A stretch of DNA of 15,547 bases from Cruorifilaria tuberocauda. Lineage: Eukaryota; Nematoda; Chromadorea; Rhabditida; Onchocercidae. The DNA lies in assembly GCA_013365365.1 (NCBI GenBank), contig JABVXU010000909.1, forward strand, positions 1 to 15,547, read 5' to 3'. A model generated the notes under the pieces. That model was not told the origin of the DNA. It ran no database searches and was given only the letters and a program-made list of their open reading frames with translations. This document shows positions 1 to 10,112 of the stretch, in pieces (position 1 is the first letter of the stretch; each line of letters opens with the position of its first letter). A program made the translations under genes and the position numbers.

Positions 1-290
1 TTTTAATTATAATATATTAAAAGTAAATTACAGTTAGTATTATAATTACTTTTTTATATTTTTACCAAAAAAAAAAACAATATTCATATAAATTTATTCA
101 TTTCATTTTTAAAATTTTAAATAAGAAAAGGAAGAATTATTTTGATTCTATGATATAATCAGAATTGAATAAATAAATTATTTCAAATTAATTATAAATC
201 ATTTCAAAACCAAAATTTTTATCCTGTTTTTTTCAATTATAATTTAATTAAATGAAATAAATTTTCAAATTATTACATATAGCAAAAGCT
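1..290. other. AT-rich DNA, no gene seen
   Basis: A/T homopolymer-rich sequence with stops in all frames. No RNA gene or repeat is recognised. Confidence 0.7.
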
Positions 291-573
291 TGGAAAATAA
301 ACACAGAGGAAGAGAGAGGTAAAGAGAGAGAGAGAGAGAGAGAAAGAGAGAATGGGAGGGAAAAAGGAAAGAATGAAAAGGAAAGCAAATATATAATGAG
401 GATATTTTAAGAGAGAAAAGCTTGGTATCAATGAATTTTTAGTAAAAATCTGGAAAATAAGAATAGAGAGAGAAAGAGAGGGAGAAAGAGAGGGAAGGAG
501 AAAAGAATGAAAAGAAAAGCAAATATCATGAAGATATTTTAAGAGAGGAAAGTTTGGCATCAATGAATTTTTA
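291..573. repeat. Tandem duplication (offset about 160 bp) around GA-rich cores
   Basis: Copy 1 (291-442) and copy 2 (451-573) both start TGGAAAATAA. Both pass through GAGA-rich sequence and GAAAGCAAATAT, and both end GATATTTTAAGAGAG then CAATGAATTTTTA. The purine core differs in length, so the offset shrinks from 160 to 132 bp. The minus-strand frame across it is Ser, Phe and Leu rich and is not a gene. Confidence 0.85.
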
Positions 574-589
574 AGATGTTGCTATAGCT

Positions 590-591
<2 letters not shown>

Positions 592-629
<38 letters not shown>

Positions 630-646
630 CATCATCATCATCATCA
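592..646. repeat. Compound microsatellite (CA)n(ATC)n
   Basis: About 18 CA units run into about 6 ATC units with no gap. Confidence 0.97.
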
Positions 647-911
647 ACTTCAATCATTTGGACAGGTGTCACAATGGAACACAGGTAATAGAACATAGGA
701 ATATAAATATACACCTTCAATGATTAAATAAACTGTTCTCGCAAAGTGCATGACGTTTTGGCGAACTCAACGACATTTGCGCCATAATATGAAACAATAC
801 AGGATATTTTAAGCAATGATTTACTTGTATCATTACATAAGAAAATTAAATCACACCTGTCAAAAACGCTGAATTATTCTATTTCAATTCATTTTGAATT
901 AAATGATCGTT

Positions 912-982
912 TAGGAAATACAAATAGGAAAAATAATATTTTTAGGAAATAGGAAATACAAATTAGGAAAAATAACATTTTT
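912..982. repeat. 38-bp tandem duplication
   Basis: TAGGAAATACAAA followed by TAGGAAAAATAA and ATTTTT occurs at 912-943 and again at 950-982, differing by a few bases. Confidence 0.8.
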
Positions 983-1064
983 ATAATTTTGAAAAACAAA
1001 AATTCGATAAACAAAAAAGAACTGAAAAGGATGTTATATCAATGATAAGAAGAATTTATCAAAC

Positions 1065-1132
1065 ATTGTAATAACCAATGATTAAATACAGGTAGATGAT
1101 TGTAATAACCAATAACTAAATACAGGTAGAAT
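1065..1132. repeat. 34-bp tandem duplication
   Basis: ATTGTAATAACCAAT and AAATACAGGTAGA recur at an exact 34-base offset (1065-1098 and 1099-1132). Confidence 0.85.
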
Positions 1133-1236
1133 GAATGATGAATGGATATACTCTCATCATTTTGTTGCTACCTGGCAACCAATCATGCCACTTTTACTTC
1201 AAATACCGATATGTTTGTTCAATTCGGTTGTTATCT

Positions 1237-1275
1237 TTCCTTTCTCTCTCTCTCTCTTTCTCCCTTTCCCTCTTC
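1237..1275. repeat. CT-rich simple repeat
   Basis: A CTCTCT core is flanked by TTTCC and CCCTTT strings. The plus-strand frames across it owe their length to this composition. Confidence 0.85.
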
Positions 1276-1429
1276 GTAATTCTCTTTTTCATAACTCTTC
1301 TCACACTTTGCAGGAATAAAAATAGTATTGTAAATACAAAAAAAAAAAAAAAACCATCGATCAATCTCGATCAATTTCAAATATCCGATTATTCCTCTAA
1401 TCATTTCATAAATTATTACAATATTTAGT

Positions 1430-2440
1430 TGTGATAATTTATGACCTCATACTATTTATTGTAGTTTTATCGATTGTTACCTATCAATTTCAATCATTCA
1501 AAATTTTACTTCACATTTATTTTCCAAGCAGTATCAAATTTCAAGGATTCTGATCATATCATTTTGCTTATCAACTTGAAATTTTAGAATTCGTTATGAT
1601 TACCTCTATTAGTCTTACTTTAAACTTTAAAATTTCGTATTGAGAAAATTAATAAGCTGTTGAAATGATTGCATCATACAGAATTATTTCTTGCATGATT
1701 ATAATTATCACTATGATAAGGAAATCATTTCTCATTATCTTTAATCAATTTATGATATTGATTCCTGATTTATTGTTTGCAAGGTTATCACTGAGTTATC
1801 ACTGATAATTATTATCTCTTAAAATTTATCTTGATATGTTTTATCAGAAATCTGTAAATAATAATTAACTTCAAATAAATTACTTCTCTCTTATCGTCTC
1901 TTTTCTCTTCTCAAAACACCTTTCCATATTGTCAACAACTAGATTATTTCTCTGTTCCTCTTCTCAAAACACTATCCAAACGAATTGGTTTATTGCAGGT
2001 GTGCATGATATATCTTTAATTTATCACAACTATGTCCACACCGATCTTTATGAACTTTTTTCTCACACACTCTACACGATTAGTATTAATTAATTAGTAT
2101 TAAACAATTAGCTTTTGCAAACTTTAAATCTATGCTTATCATCAAAATCATGCATAGTTATCATAGATCGATGAATAGGAATTAATGTAATTTGCTCGCA
2201 TGCACATAAATTCAAATGTGTCATTAATTTTTAACTTTAGAAAAATCAATATTTAATTTTTTGCTAAAAAGTAATATTAGCTAAAGTTGAAGTATCTTTG
2301 GAAAAGACAAACATATCATAAAACTCAAACAGTTTACCTGGCAATTAGAAATAGATTAAAGTAATTCATACTTTGTAACAAATAATCAATCAATAGTTGT
2401 TATACGCAATGATATAATAATACTAACATTTACAAAATGC
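1430..2440. other. AT-rich intergenic DNA, no gene seen
   Basis: Scattered TTATCA/TGATAA words and CTTCTC strings, no sustained open frame and no RNA gene visible. Confidence 0.6.
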
Positions 2441-2496
2441 GGCGGAAATTGTCGATTCACCATAATTGGCGGAAAATGTTTAACGATTAAAAAATA

Positions 2497-2529
2497 TGGG
2501 ACATTTTTTTAACTAAAATTTTTGTCCCA
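2497..2529. other. Inverted repeat TGGGACA / TGTCCCA
   Basis: A perfect seven-base inverted repeat (2497-2503 and 2523-2529) is separated by 19 A/T-rich bases. GGCGGAAA occurs twice just upstream, at 2441 and 2468. It could form a hairpin or be the remnant of a small mobile element. No target-site duplication is evident. Confidence 0.4.
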
Positions 2530-2588
2530 AAATTGCAGCGTAACTGCACGAATACATCATTATAAGCTTGAGCCTACATGATAATAAA

Positions 2589-2705
2589 TGATAAGAGCAT
2601 TGGGCGGTGACAAAGTATTAGGCCTGCAACTAGTAAAATGGGTATTGGGCTTATAGCTGGTAACAGAATATTAGGCCTGCATGTGGTGATAAGAGTGTTG
2701 GGCCA
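2589..2705. repeat. 27-bp degenerate repeat with a GGC core
   Basis: Five copies of a string like TATTRGGC start at 2600, 2618, 2645, 2671 and 2698. Spacings are 18, 27, 26 and 27 bases. They are flanked by GGTGATAAGAG-like and GGCCTGCA-like blocks. The stretch is clearly richer in GC than the DNA on either side. No open frame follows the period. Confidence 0.75.
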
Positions 2706-2863
2706 GAAAAAGCTTGTAGTTTGAGTAGCGCAGCTCGAAGATAACCTGTATTATAAGCCTTCCATACAATGAAAAATGCTTGATAAAAAAGAAATTTCAG
2801 GAAAAAAAATTAGAATTTTTCTTCTTCAAATTGTTGAAAATTTACTGAGAGAGAAGAAATAAT

Positions 2864-2906
2864 AGAGAGAGAGAGAGAGAGAGGGAGAGGGAGAGAGAGA
2901 GAGAGT
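2864..2906. repeat. GA microsatellite
   Basis: An almost pure (GA)n run interrupted by GGGA. A similar purine run lies about 160 bases further right. Confidence 0.95.
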
Positions 2907-3066
2907 TAGGTAAATTGGAAGTTTGGAAAAGAGAAAAAAATTCAGGAAGCCATGAAGTATAGTATGACAGCTGGCACTGCAATTGGTTAAAAAAAATGCA
3001 ACAATTGGTTAAAAAATTTTGAAAAAACTTTGATTTATTAAAAATTTGTCAAAAAATGGAAAAAGG

Positions 3067-3120
3067 AAAGAGAGAAAAAGAGAGGAACAGGGAGAGAGAG
3101 AGAGAGAGATAGGGAGAAGA
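3067..3120. repeat. GA-rich microsatellite
   Basis: AGAGAG runs with AACAGGG and TAGGG interruptions. The minus-strand open frame across it (3224-3009) is a composition artefact. Confidence 0.9.
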
Positions 3121-3230
3121 GTGATCATCAAAAAGAGAACAAAAAATTGTTGGAGCAATTTCTTTAAAAAAAAAATGGAATTTATCAAAAAATATCGATA
3201 ATCGCTACTCGCAGTTTGCTGCATTCATCA

Positions 3231-3450
3231 ATATTCATTAACAATTAATCATTAGATCAACCATCGATATTCATTGACAATGATCATGATTGAATCAATA
3301 ATCGGTATTCATCAATAATTAATCATTAGGTCAATTATAAATATGCATTAATAATTAATCATTAGATCAATAATCGATACCCGTTAATAATTAATCACTA
3401 GATCAATCATCGATATTCATTAACAATTGATCATTAGATCGATATTTATC
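3231..3450. repeat. 36-bp AT-rich tandem repeat, about six copies
   Basis: The landmark ATCATTAGATCAA, or variants of it, starts at 3248, 3283 (degenerate), 3322, 3358, 3394 and 3430. The last four are exactly 36 bases apart. Each unit includes ATCGATATTCATTAA or a variant and an AATTAATCATTAG segment. Confidence 0.85.
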
Positions 3451-3649
3451 AATTATCAAAATTCCAAAGATGATTTTTTACGTCCGAAATTTCGATATTC
3501 AGTCATGAAAAGTGAAAACACAAGAAAAATAAGCGGCAGAAAAGGGATAGAATAATTCGAATAACTTAATGCATGAAATTAATGGAATAATCAAATTGAT
3601 TGGGTGAGGAATATTTTAGAAATAAAAGACAATTTCATTGAATACATCA

Positions 3650-3689
3650 ATAAATTAATTAATCAATTAATTAATTAATCAATTAATTA
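3650..3689. repeat. AATT-type simple repeat
   Basis: TTAATTAATCAATTAATT-like tetranucleotide array, largely self-complementary. Confidence 0.9.
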
Positions 3690-3927
3690 CATTCAAACTT
3701 CCTCCAATCAATGAATTAAATTAAAAAGACTGGCGAAAGAGAAATGATCAAAAGTAAAATGTTAACATACAATTATGCTTTATGTATAGAATGTTTTTTT
3801 TTTTTACGGAAAGATTTTGATAGTTTTGTTTCTATGAAAATTTTTCTAAAATTGAAAATAAATTTAAATTATTAACAAAAAATTTCGAACCTTTTAAAAT
3901 TTGCAAATCGCAACTTTATGATTTTTT

Positions 3928-3977
3928 TCGCAAGCGATGAAATTCCGTTACGTGTCGTTGCACGGAAGTCGTAACGG
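3928..3977. other. GC-rich island with two hairpins
   Basis: TCGC-AA-GCGA (3928-3937) is followed by a perfect eight-base inverted repeat, CCGTTACG (3945-3952) and CGTAACGG (3970-3977), with a 17-base loop. This is far richer in GC than the surrounding hundreds of bases. No open frame or tRNA signature explains it. Confidence 0.45.
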
Positions 3978-3979
3978 TG

Positions 3980-6000
3980 AAAGCTAATTTATTCATGATT
4001 ATCACAGATAAATGATTAAATGATTAACACAAAATGATAAGTGGGAAGTTTATATTTTATTTCAATTCTTTTATTAAATACTAATGGAGGCCGTATTTCA
4101 GTTTACATTTAAATTAAACATTTCATTTGCATTTTATTTATTTGTTAATTAATTGTTGTTCAAATTAATTCCAAGTTGAAAAAAGATAAATTGAAGAAAT
4201 ACGGTTTTCATTGATATTTGATGAAGGAACCGGAAATTCCGATTAAAATTCAATAATTGTGAAATATTCATGAAAAATTATAATTGACAATAAAATTTTA
4301 ATTTAACAAAAAAAACCTTGAACCTTTTCATCTAACTATATATTGAAAAGAGATATATAAACAAACAAAAAGGTGTGAGTAAAATCAGAATTATTAAAAA
4401 AAATGACAAACTATTTAAGGAAATCAGGTAAGGGAGAAAGGGAAAGAACAAATGAAACCTAAAAGATATTAATTGTGTATAAATACTAGAAAGAGATGAA
4501 TATTAATTTCTTAATTAATTTTTTACTTCGTTAATTAAATTAATGAAATAAAAACTTAATTAAGAAAGGCCAACAAACATTGCATGTGGTAATTAGTTCT
4601 TTATTCGGTATATGAAAAAAGCGAAATAACTTTAATCATACCTTTTTTTTAATATTTACAAGAAAACTTGAGAGATAACTTTAACATGCATGCAATAAAA
4701 TATCAAACTTCTATTACAGGAGCATAAGTTAAATTTCGATCAAAATGATGGAATTAAGTAATTAAATTAAAATTATGATAATCAGTTAGAACTGAGTATT
4801 ACAAATTGCACATACAATATCGTATTGCTGCCGTTTTTATTGCTATCGTTCTTTCTTCTTAATCATTTATTAATTAATTATTCAAATATTTAGGTAGTCA
4901 GTTAGATTTAGATTATAACTTGAATAATACGCATTGTTTAAATTCGAAAATCTCCGTACTAAAGATCACTATATAAATTATTGTAATAAGTAATAATGAT
5001 AATGATTATGATAATGAGTAAGAATGATGAGTAATAATGATAATAATAATATTAGTAATGAATTGACATCAGAGATCTAATAATTTCGTTCATTTATTTA
5101 TCTTTTGAAATGATAACAGTTCATTGATTACTTAAAATGATAAGGAATTAACCTTCTTCAATTCTTATCACAACACATACTGATCTGTGCAGAATAAACT
5201 TCCAACAGAACAGAATCAGTTCATCTTACGAAGCTAATAATTCTACAAAATTGTAACTGTACTGTTTGATTGTAAAGAGTCAAGAAAAAAGCTTCTTTAC
5301 CTTGTTGGAAAGCCATCGGTTAGAGTATTATTAGCATCTGCCGGGAGTGATTTGAGAGTACGATCTAAAATTTTTCGAGACTTGAAATTCCCATCAATTA
5401 AGCAGCATATAGAGAAAATCAAGCACTGAAAATAAAGTAAATAAGTACCTGAATACATCTGACTTGCACCTTTCCAATTAATTTATTCTTTAATGAAGAA
5501 AACTGTTTCATTTCAACTGTTTTCAATTCCTCAATTCATTAAGTATATCATTATCATTGCTATTATCAACCAAATTATCTTGATATATTAATTTACTTCA
5601 AATGATTGTAATGAACAAATGAGTTAGCAAGCAAATTAATCGTAAAATTGGAAAAATAAGAAAGAATCAATAGAACTAAAATTAATATGCATAAATTTCT
5701 CAACTTAGATATTATCATTATAATCTCATGGATATTATCATTATTCAATCTATTATAATAATTAAAAGGAATTTTTTTATATTTCACATCGAATAAAAAA
5801 CTTAGAACCTATAAAAAGTGGAAGGAAAAGAATGAAACAAATATTATCACACATTATAAATTATCACTGTAAAATAGTTAATTTTATAAATATAAAGCTA
5901 TCAATTTTAGTATTTTATTTTATTTGCAATAATCAAAAGAGTATTTATAATATAATTTTTCATCGGATATTTTCTCGAATGAAATGAAAAAGTAATCCAT
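3980..6000. other. AT-rich intergenic DNA, no supported gene
   Basis: Apart from the AATGAT run at 4978-5055, I find only short frames. A 64-codon minus frame (5787-5593), starting at a non-ATG codon, has one hydrophobic segment but random composition. A slightly GC-richer patch at about 5300-5370 fits no RNA gene I know. Confidence 0.55.
4978..5055. repeat. AATGAT/AATAAT low-complexity run
   Basis: Degenerate trinucleotide-like array of TAATAATGATAATGA strings. Confidence 0.8.
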
Positions 6001-6019
6001 TAATAAGAATATGATGGTG

Positions 6020-6067
6020 AAGAACGAAGGTAAAGATAACTTTAAGAACGAAAGTAAAGATAACTTT
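6020..6067. repeat. 24-bp tandem duplication
   Basis: AAGAACGAA followed by GTAAAGATAACTTT is repeated once directly, with a single base difference. Confidence 0.9.
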
Positions 6068-6069
6068 TG

Positions 6070-6780
6070 AAGACAATTCAAGTTTTTAACTTTTTTCCTT
6101 GGATTTATTAACTTTTAATTTTTCCCTTTTCCAGTTTTCAATTCTCTTGAAACTTTCAATTACTCGATTCTTTTAAATTCTTAAATAATTTCTAAGTTTT
6201 TAGAAAATTCTAGTATTCATTTCCCTTTTTCTTACTCATTTCCTTTCATTTACTAAATTTGATATTTTTTTCTGAAAGTTATAAAATTAAACGAATTTCT
6301 ACCATTTAAAAATTAAATAAAAAAATCAAGAAATACACATATTATTAGCTACGAAGTCAAGCAAATAGTCGCATTTCCAACTGTTGCGATTATCGCATCC
6401 AACATATTTCTGAAGCGAATGCCTTTCATCGTAATTTTAAATATTTCGTTCGCAGTTGAACCTCCAAATCACTAAAAGATATCTGGAAAGATCATGCATG
6501 GTATAAATTTAGAATCAGAACAAAGTGGTATTAATTTGAAATTCGCTTGCATCACTTAAACATCGAAATTTAATTCTCGCATTGAATTATTAAAAAAATA
6601 ATAAATAATTGCATTCAATTTTAAAATTCTTATTGTTATGACATTCATTAAGTTAAATGCAAGAAGAAATTGAATAACTCAAGTGAGCAAAAGGGCATAT
6701 GAAAAGTTAAAGTAATCTTGGAAATTACCTATTAATTAAAAAAGACAACAGGCTTAGGTAGAAAATAAAAAAACCAACAA
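6070..6780. other. AT-rich intergenic DNA with one GC-richer patch
   Basis: The patch at about 6330-6475 is open for about 47 plus-strand codons (including VAFPTVAIIASNIFLKRMPF). It has only a weak acceptor and donor, so I do not call it a gene. The rest is featureless. Confidence 0.5.
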
Positions 6781-6783
6781 AAA

Positions 6784-7830
6784 GCATGCAGTATATTAGC
6801 ACGTAAAAGTGATCAAGAAATATATAAAAAAGATAAAATCAGTAAAAATCATGCAAAAACATACTCAATTTACTAATTACGATAAAAAGTTAAAATAAAC
6901 AAAGTAGGCAATAAAGGCATACAATAAATAAAATTCGTCAATTAGACGTGCAATAAGTAAAGTCAGTTAGGAATACAGGTATTCAGTAGGTAATAAACAA
7001 GGGCATGCAATAGGTAAGGTAAAAAAGAAAGGCAAGCAATAGTGCATTAACTAGTAAAAGCATGCAATAAGTGAAACAATTAGAACGTAAGTAAGCAAAA
7101 AAGCTTGCATAAAGCACAACAGTTAAAAATATATACATATTGATATAAATATATTAATTTAAAAAAGCATGAAATAGTTAGATGAATTAAAAATAATATG
7201 CAATAAGTACAATAATCAAAAAAGCATGCAATAAGTAAAGTAAGGAATAAAATCATGCAATAAGTACAATAATCAAAAAAGCATGCAATAAGTAAAGTAA
7301 GGAATAAAATCATGCGATAAGTACAATCAAAAAAGCATGCAAAAAGTAAAATAAGAAATAAAATCATGCGATAAGTACAATAATCAAAAAAGCATGCAAT
7401 AAGTAAAGTAAGAAATAAAATCATGCAATAAGTACAATAATCAAAAAAGCATGCATCAAAAAAGCATTTTAATTAGCGACATGCAATAGGTAAAGTAAGA
7501 AGTAAAATCAGGCGATAAGTATATTAATTGAAAATGACATGCAATAAGTATATTAATTGAAAATGACATGCAATAAGTATATTAAGTTAAAAAAATCATG
7601 CAATGAGTGCAATAATTGAAAAGACATGCAATAAATAGAGTAAGTATAAAGCATGCATAAATGCAGTAAAAAAGGCATGCTATAAATAAGAAAGAAATAT
7701 GATAAGTACGATAATGAAAAAGGATTTACAATAAGAATAATAATTAAAAAATATATGCATTACATTAATTAGAAAAAAAAAACATGCAATAATTAAAGGA
7801 AAAAGCGAATGAAGAATAGAAAAATGCATG
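6784..7830. repeat. GCATGCAATAAGTA repeat block with a 57-bp higher-order core
   Basis: GCATGC starts at 7224, 7281, 7335, 7392 and 7449, so the core unit is 57 bp (one copy 54). Each unit contains two related half-units of about 30 and 27 bp, both opening with CATGCAATAAGTA or CATGCGATAAGTA. On either side the monomer continues irregularly, with CATGC at 7538, 7567, 7597 and 7624 spaced 27-30 bp. CATGCA occurs roughly 19 times across the block. Because 57 is divisible by 3, a minus-strand frame stays open at 7424-7080 with a repeated hydrophobic 19-mer. I regard that as an artefact. Confidence 0.9.
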
Positions 7831-9306
7831 CACCAATATAGGTAAAAAGAAAAAAGTAGTAAATACTAATTAAAATTAATTACAAAAAAAAAATCAATGG
7901 AATTCAAATGTATAGTAAAATTAAAATATTATGCATAAAAATGAAAGTAAAATTAGTAAAAATAAAGGCAAAATTAAAAAAGCAAAGCAAAATTAGTAAA
8001 AATATTTGACATACTTAAAAAGTATGAATTTAAAAGAGTTAAAAGAAATGAAAGAAAGCAAAAGTAATCAGATGACAGTTGAAAATTCTATTAATTTCAA
8101 AAATTAAAGAAAAAAAAGTTCGTTTTAAAAAAAGTTAAAAAGTTCAATAATTCAGAGCAGAAAATAAAATTTAAAAAAATTTTCAAAAGAACTAAATAAG
8201 AAAGCATGCGATTGATAATAATGGTAATTAAAAAATTACGTATGACATGTATTTTAAAAAAATATTTTAAAAAAAATAAAATTTCAGAGAATTAAAAAAA
8301 TGGAAAATGAAAAGATAATTCATTTATTATTTGAAAATTTTCAGGAATTTGGAAATTCTACAAATTAGTGAATAAAATTCGAAAATAAAAAAAAATTTCA
8401 ATAATTCAAAAATTTATTCCAAAATTCAAAACGGAAAAAAATTCTCAAATTTTCCTCTGTAAATTTTTTTCGTAGAAAATAAAAAAAAATTTTTATCAAA
8501 GAATTTCAAACTTTTCATAAAATCTTTTACATCATTGATCTCAGTAATTTATAAATTATTCAAAAATCATTCTTGCAAGCTTTTTTTTTTGTCTAAAACT
8601 TATCTAAGAATGCACTGATAAGGAATCACTGATAAAAAAAGTTGCACAACTGTGTACCAACTCATAAACTTGTAAGAAACACATGATAGTTGATAATATC
8701 AACAGAATAGTTAATGACTCATTCTATTTCTCAAATTGATAATTCAAAAATTTAAGTTAAAAAGTAAGCTAAATGATATTGAAATTTTCAAAACTTTTCC
8801 AAAATGGTATCAAAAAAGTTCAAAAAACCTAAATCACTAAAACCTAATTACTCAATAATCAATACTAATTCTTTTCGAAGTATAATAATAATATCAATTA
8901 AAAAATAATACTAAAGCTCAAATACAAATACTTTACGAGTTGGTACGATGTACAAAATACAAAAAAAAAATTTTTTTAGTTAACAGAAATATGAAAATAT
9001 TTTTGTAAACTAAAATTCAATTAAAAATTTAAAAAAGTTTAATTAAAAATTAAAAACATTAAACTAAACTTTATGATTATTACAGGTAACCTTTCAAAAG
9101 AATTATAAAAAGTAAATAATCAAACAAAATAATTAAACAATAGTAATTGATAGAAATTGAAATATAATACCAATTAATCACAATGTTAATTAATTAATAA
9201 GAACAAAGAATTAAAAACAAAAAAATTAATTCAAAGTGATATAATAATAAGTTAAAACCATTTCATGATCAACTTATTCAAAGAAAATTTCTCATACAAT
9301 TCATAA
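7831..9306. other. A-rich intergenic DNA, no gene seen
   Basis: The plus strand is dominated by AAAA, AAATTAAAA and AATAAT strings with very few G or C, and every frame is broken often. No repeat of fixed period was found. Confidence 0.65.
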
Positions 9307-9980
9307 CGTTGATCAGGTGATTACGCGGTTGTGAAATAATCGGAAAATCATTATCAAACTTGCTAGTTTCCTTTATATCACTTTGAATTCTTTTCAAAAA
9401 CAATGAACAATTAAAATTAAATTAATTCAAAAAAATTTTTTTTTTTTTTAATTTTTTATTTTTTTAATTTTTTTGTTTTTTATTTTTATTTTTTTTGTTT
9501 TTTTATTTTTTTTGTTTTTTTTATTTTTTTCGTTTTTTTTATTTTTTTTGTTTTTTATTTTTTGGATTTTTTCACTTTTATTTTTTTTTTGGTTTTTTTT
9601 ACTTTTCTCATTTCTTCAACAAAAAACGAATGAAATATTAGAAACATTAAATTATTTACAGTATTATTTAATGAAATAGAAATAAATTAGAACAATAAAA
9701 ACTTCCAATAAAATTTGAAAAACCTGAATTCAAAGTTATTCATTTATAATTTATTAATATAATTTAAGCAAATTCTTAAAAAGAAATTCAAAAGGTAATT
9801 TCATTCATAAATTTCGTGATTTCAAATGCAGCTCAAGTGATCAGCTGTAAAATGACTGAAAATACTCAATTTCACCTATTTCCCTTACCTAACTTTGAAT
9901 TCAGTTAACTAGTAATAAATAATTAATAAAAAGTTAATTAGTAACAAATAAGTAGAAAGAAAATAATATTAGTGAAAAAA
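9307..9980. repeat. Diverged direct duplication preceding each T-rich tract
   Basis: Bases about 9307-9395 (GATCAGGTG through CACTTTGAATTC) resemble about 9838-9912 (GATCAGCTG through AACTTTGAATTC), at an offset of roughly 510-530 bases. Each is followed by AT-rich sequence and a poly-T tract. The right copy contains the candidate minus-strand acceptor at 9855. The left copy lacks the AG (TTTTCCG in place of TTTTCAG). Confidence 0.45.
9428..9620. repeat. Long T-rich low-complexity tract
   Basis: Runs of 6-12 T are separated by single A or G. The open plus-strand frame is almost entirely Phe, Leu and Ile and is an artefact of composition. A similar tract lies at 9980-10078, and the two are preceded by related sequence. 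Confidence 0.9.
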
Positions 9981-10100
9981 TTTTTTTTGTTTTTTTGTTT
10001 TTTTTTTGGTTTTTTTTTTATTTTTTTATTTTTATATTTTTCTATTTTTTAATTTTTTCAATTTTTTTTGTTCTTTTTGCAAATATGAGATTAGCTTACC
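9840..10100 (-). other. Possible further 3' intron and non-coding last exon
   Basis: On the minus strand a good donor (AGCGG|GTAAGC) follows base 10100, 13 bases beyond the longer candidate stop. An acceptor TATTTTCAG| precedes base 9855. Between them lie AT-rich sequence and the poly-T tract. The 9855 exon would quickly reach a stop, and an AATAAA-like string occurs further along. This fits a 3' UTR intron and terminal exon. A frame from 10191 also stays open through the donor, but it does not match the phase of exon 5. Confidence 0.3.
9980..10078. repeat. Second T-rich low-complexity tract
   Basis: T runs with scattered G and A sit immediately beyond the last coding exon of the minus-strand zinc-module gene. 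On the gene's sense strand this is A-rich sequence. It would fall in the candidate 3' intron. Confidence 0.9.
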
Positions 10101-10112
10101 CGCTTGGAGGAC

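Noticed and set aside
273..563. 96-codon minus-strand open frame, Ser/Phe/Leu rich
   Set aside because: It is produced by GA-rich repeats and a tandem duplication, starts at a non-ATG codon and has no coding-like composition.
3009..3224. 71-codon minus-strand frame
   Set aside because: It spans the GA microsatellite and reads as low-complexity Phe, Leu and Ser.
3231..3450. CRISPR-like array (36-bp period)
   Set aside because: The whole period repeats, with no unique spacers; it is an AT-rich minisatellite in an animal-like genome.
5593..5787. 64-codon minus frame with one hydrophobic segment
   Set aside because: Non-ATG start, random AT-rich composition, no flanking splice signals.
6330..6475. 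47-codon plus-strand open frame with a TM-like stretch
   Set aside because: Only weak splice sites and no partner exons; a short frame of this length is expected by chance.
7080..7424. Minus-strand open frame with repeated hydrophobic 19-residue units
   Set aside because: The 57-bp tandem unit is divisible by three, which alone keeps the frame open; there is no splice or start context.
9473..9679. Phe-rich plus-strand frame in the poly-T tract
   Set aside because: Composition artefact of T runs.
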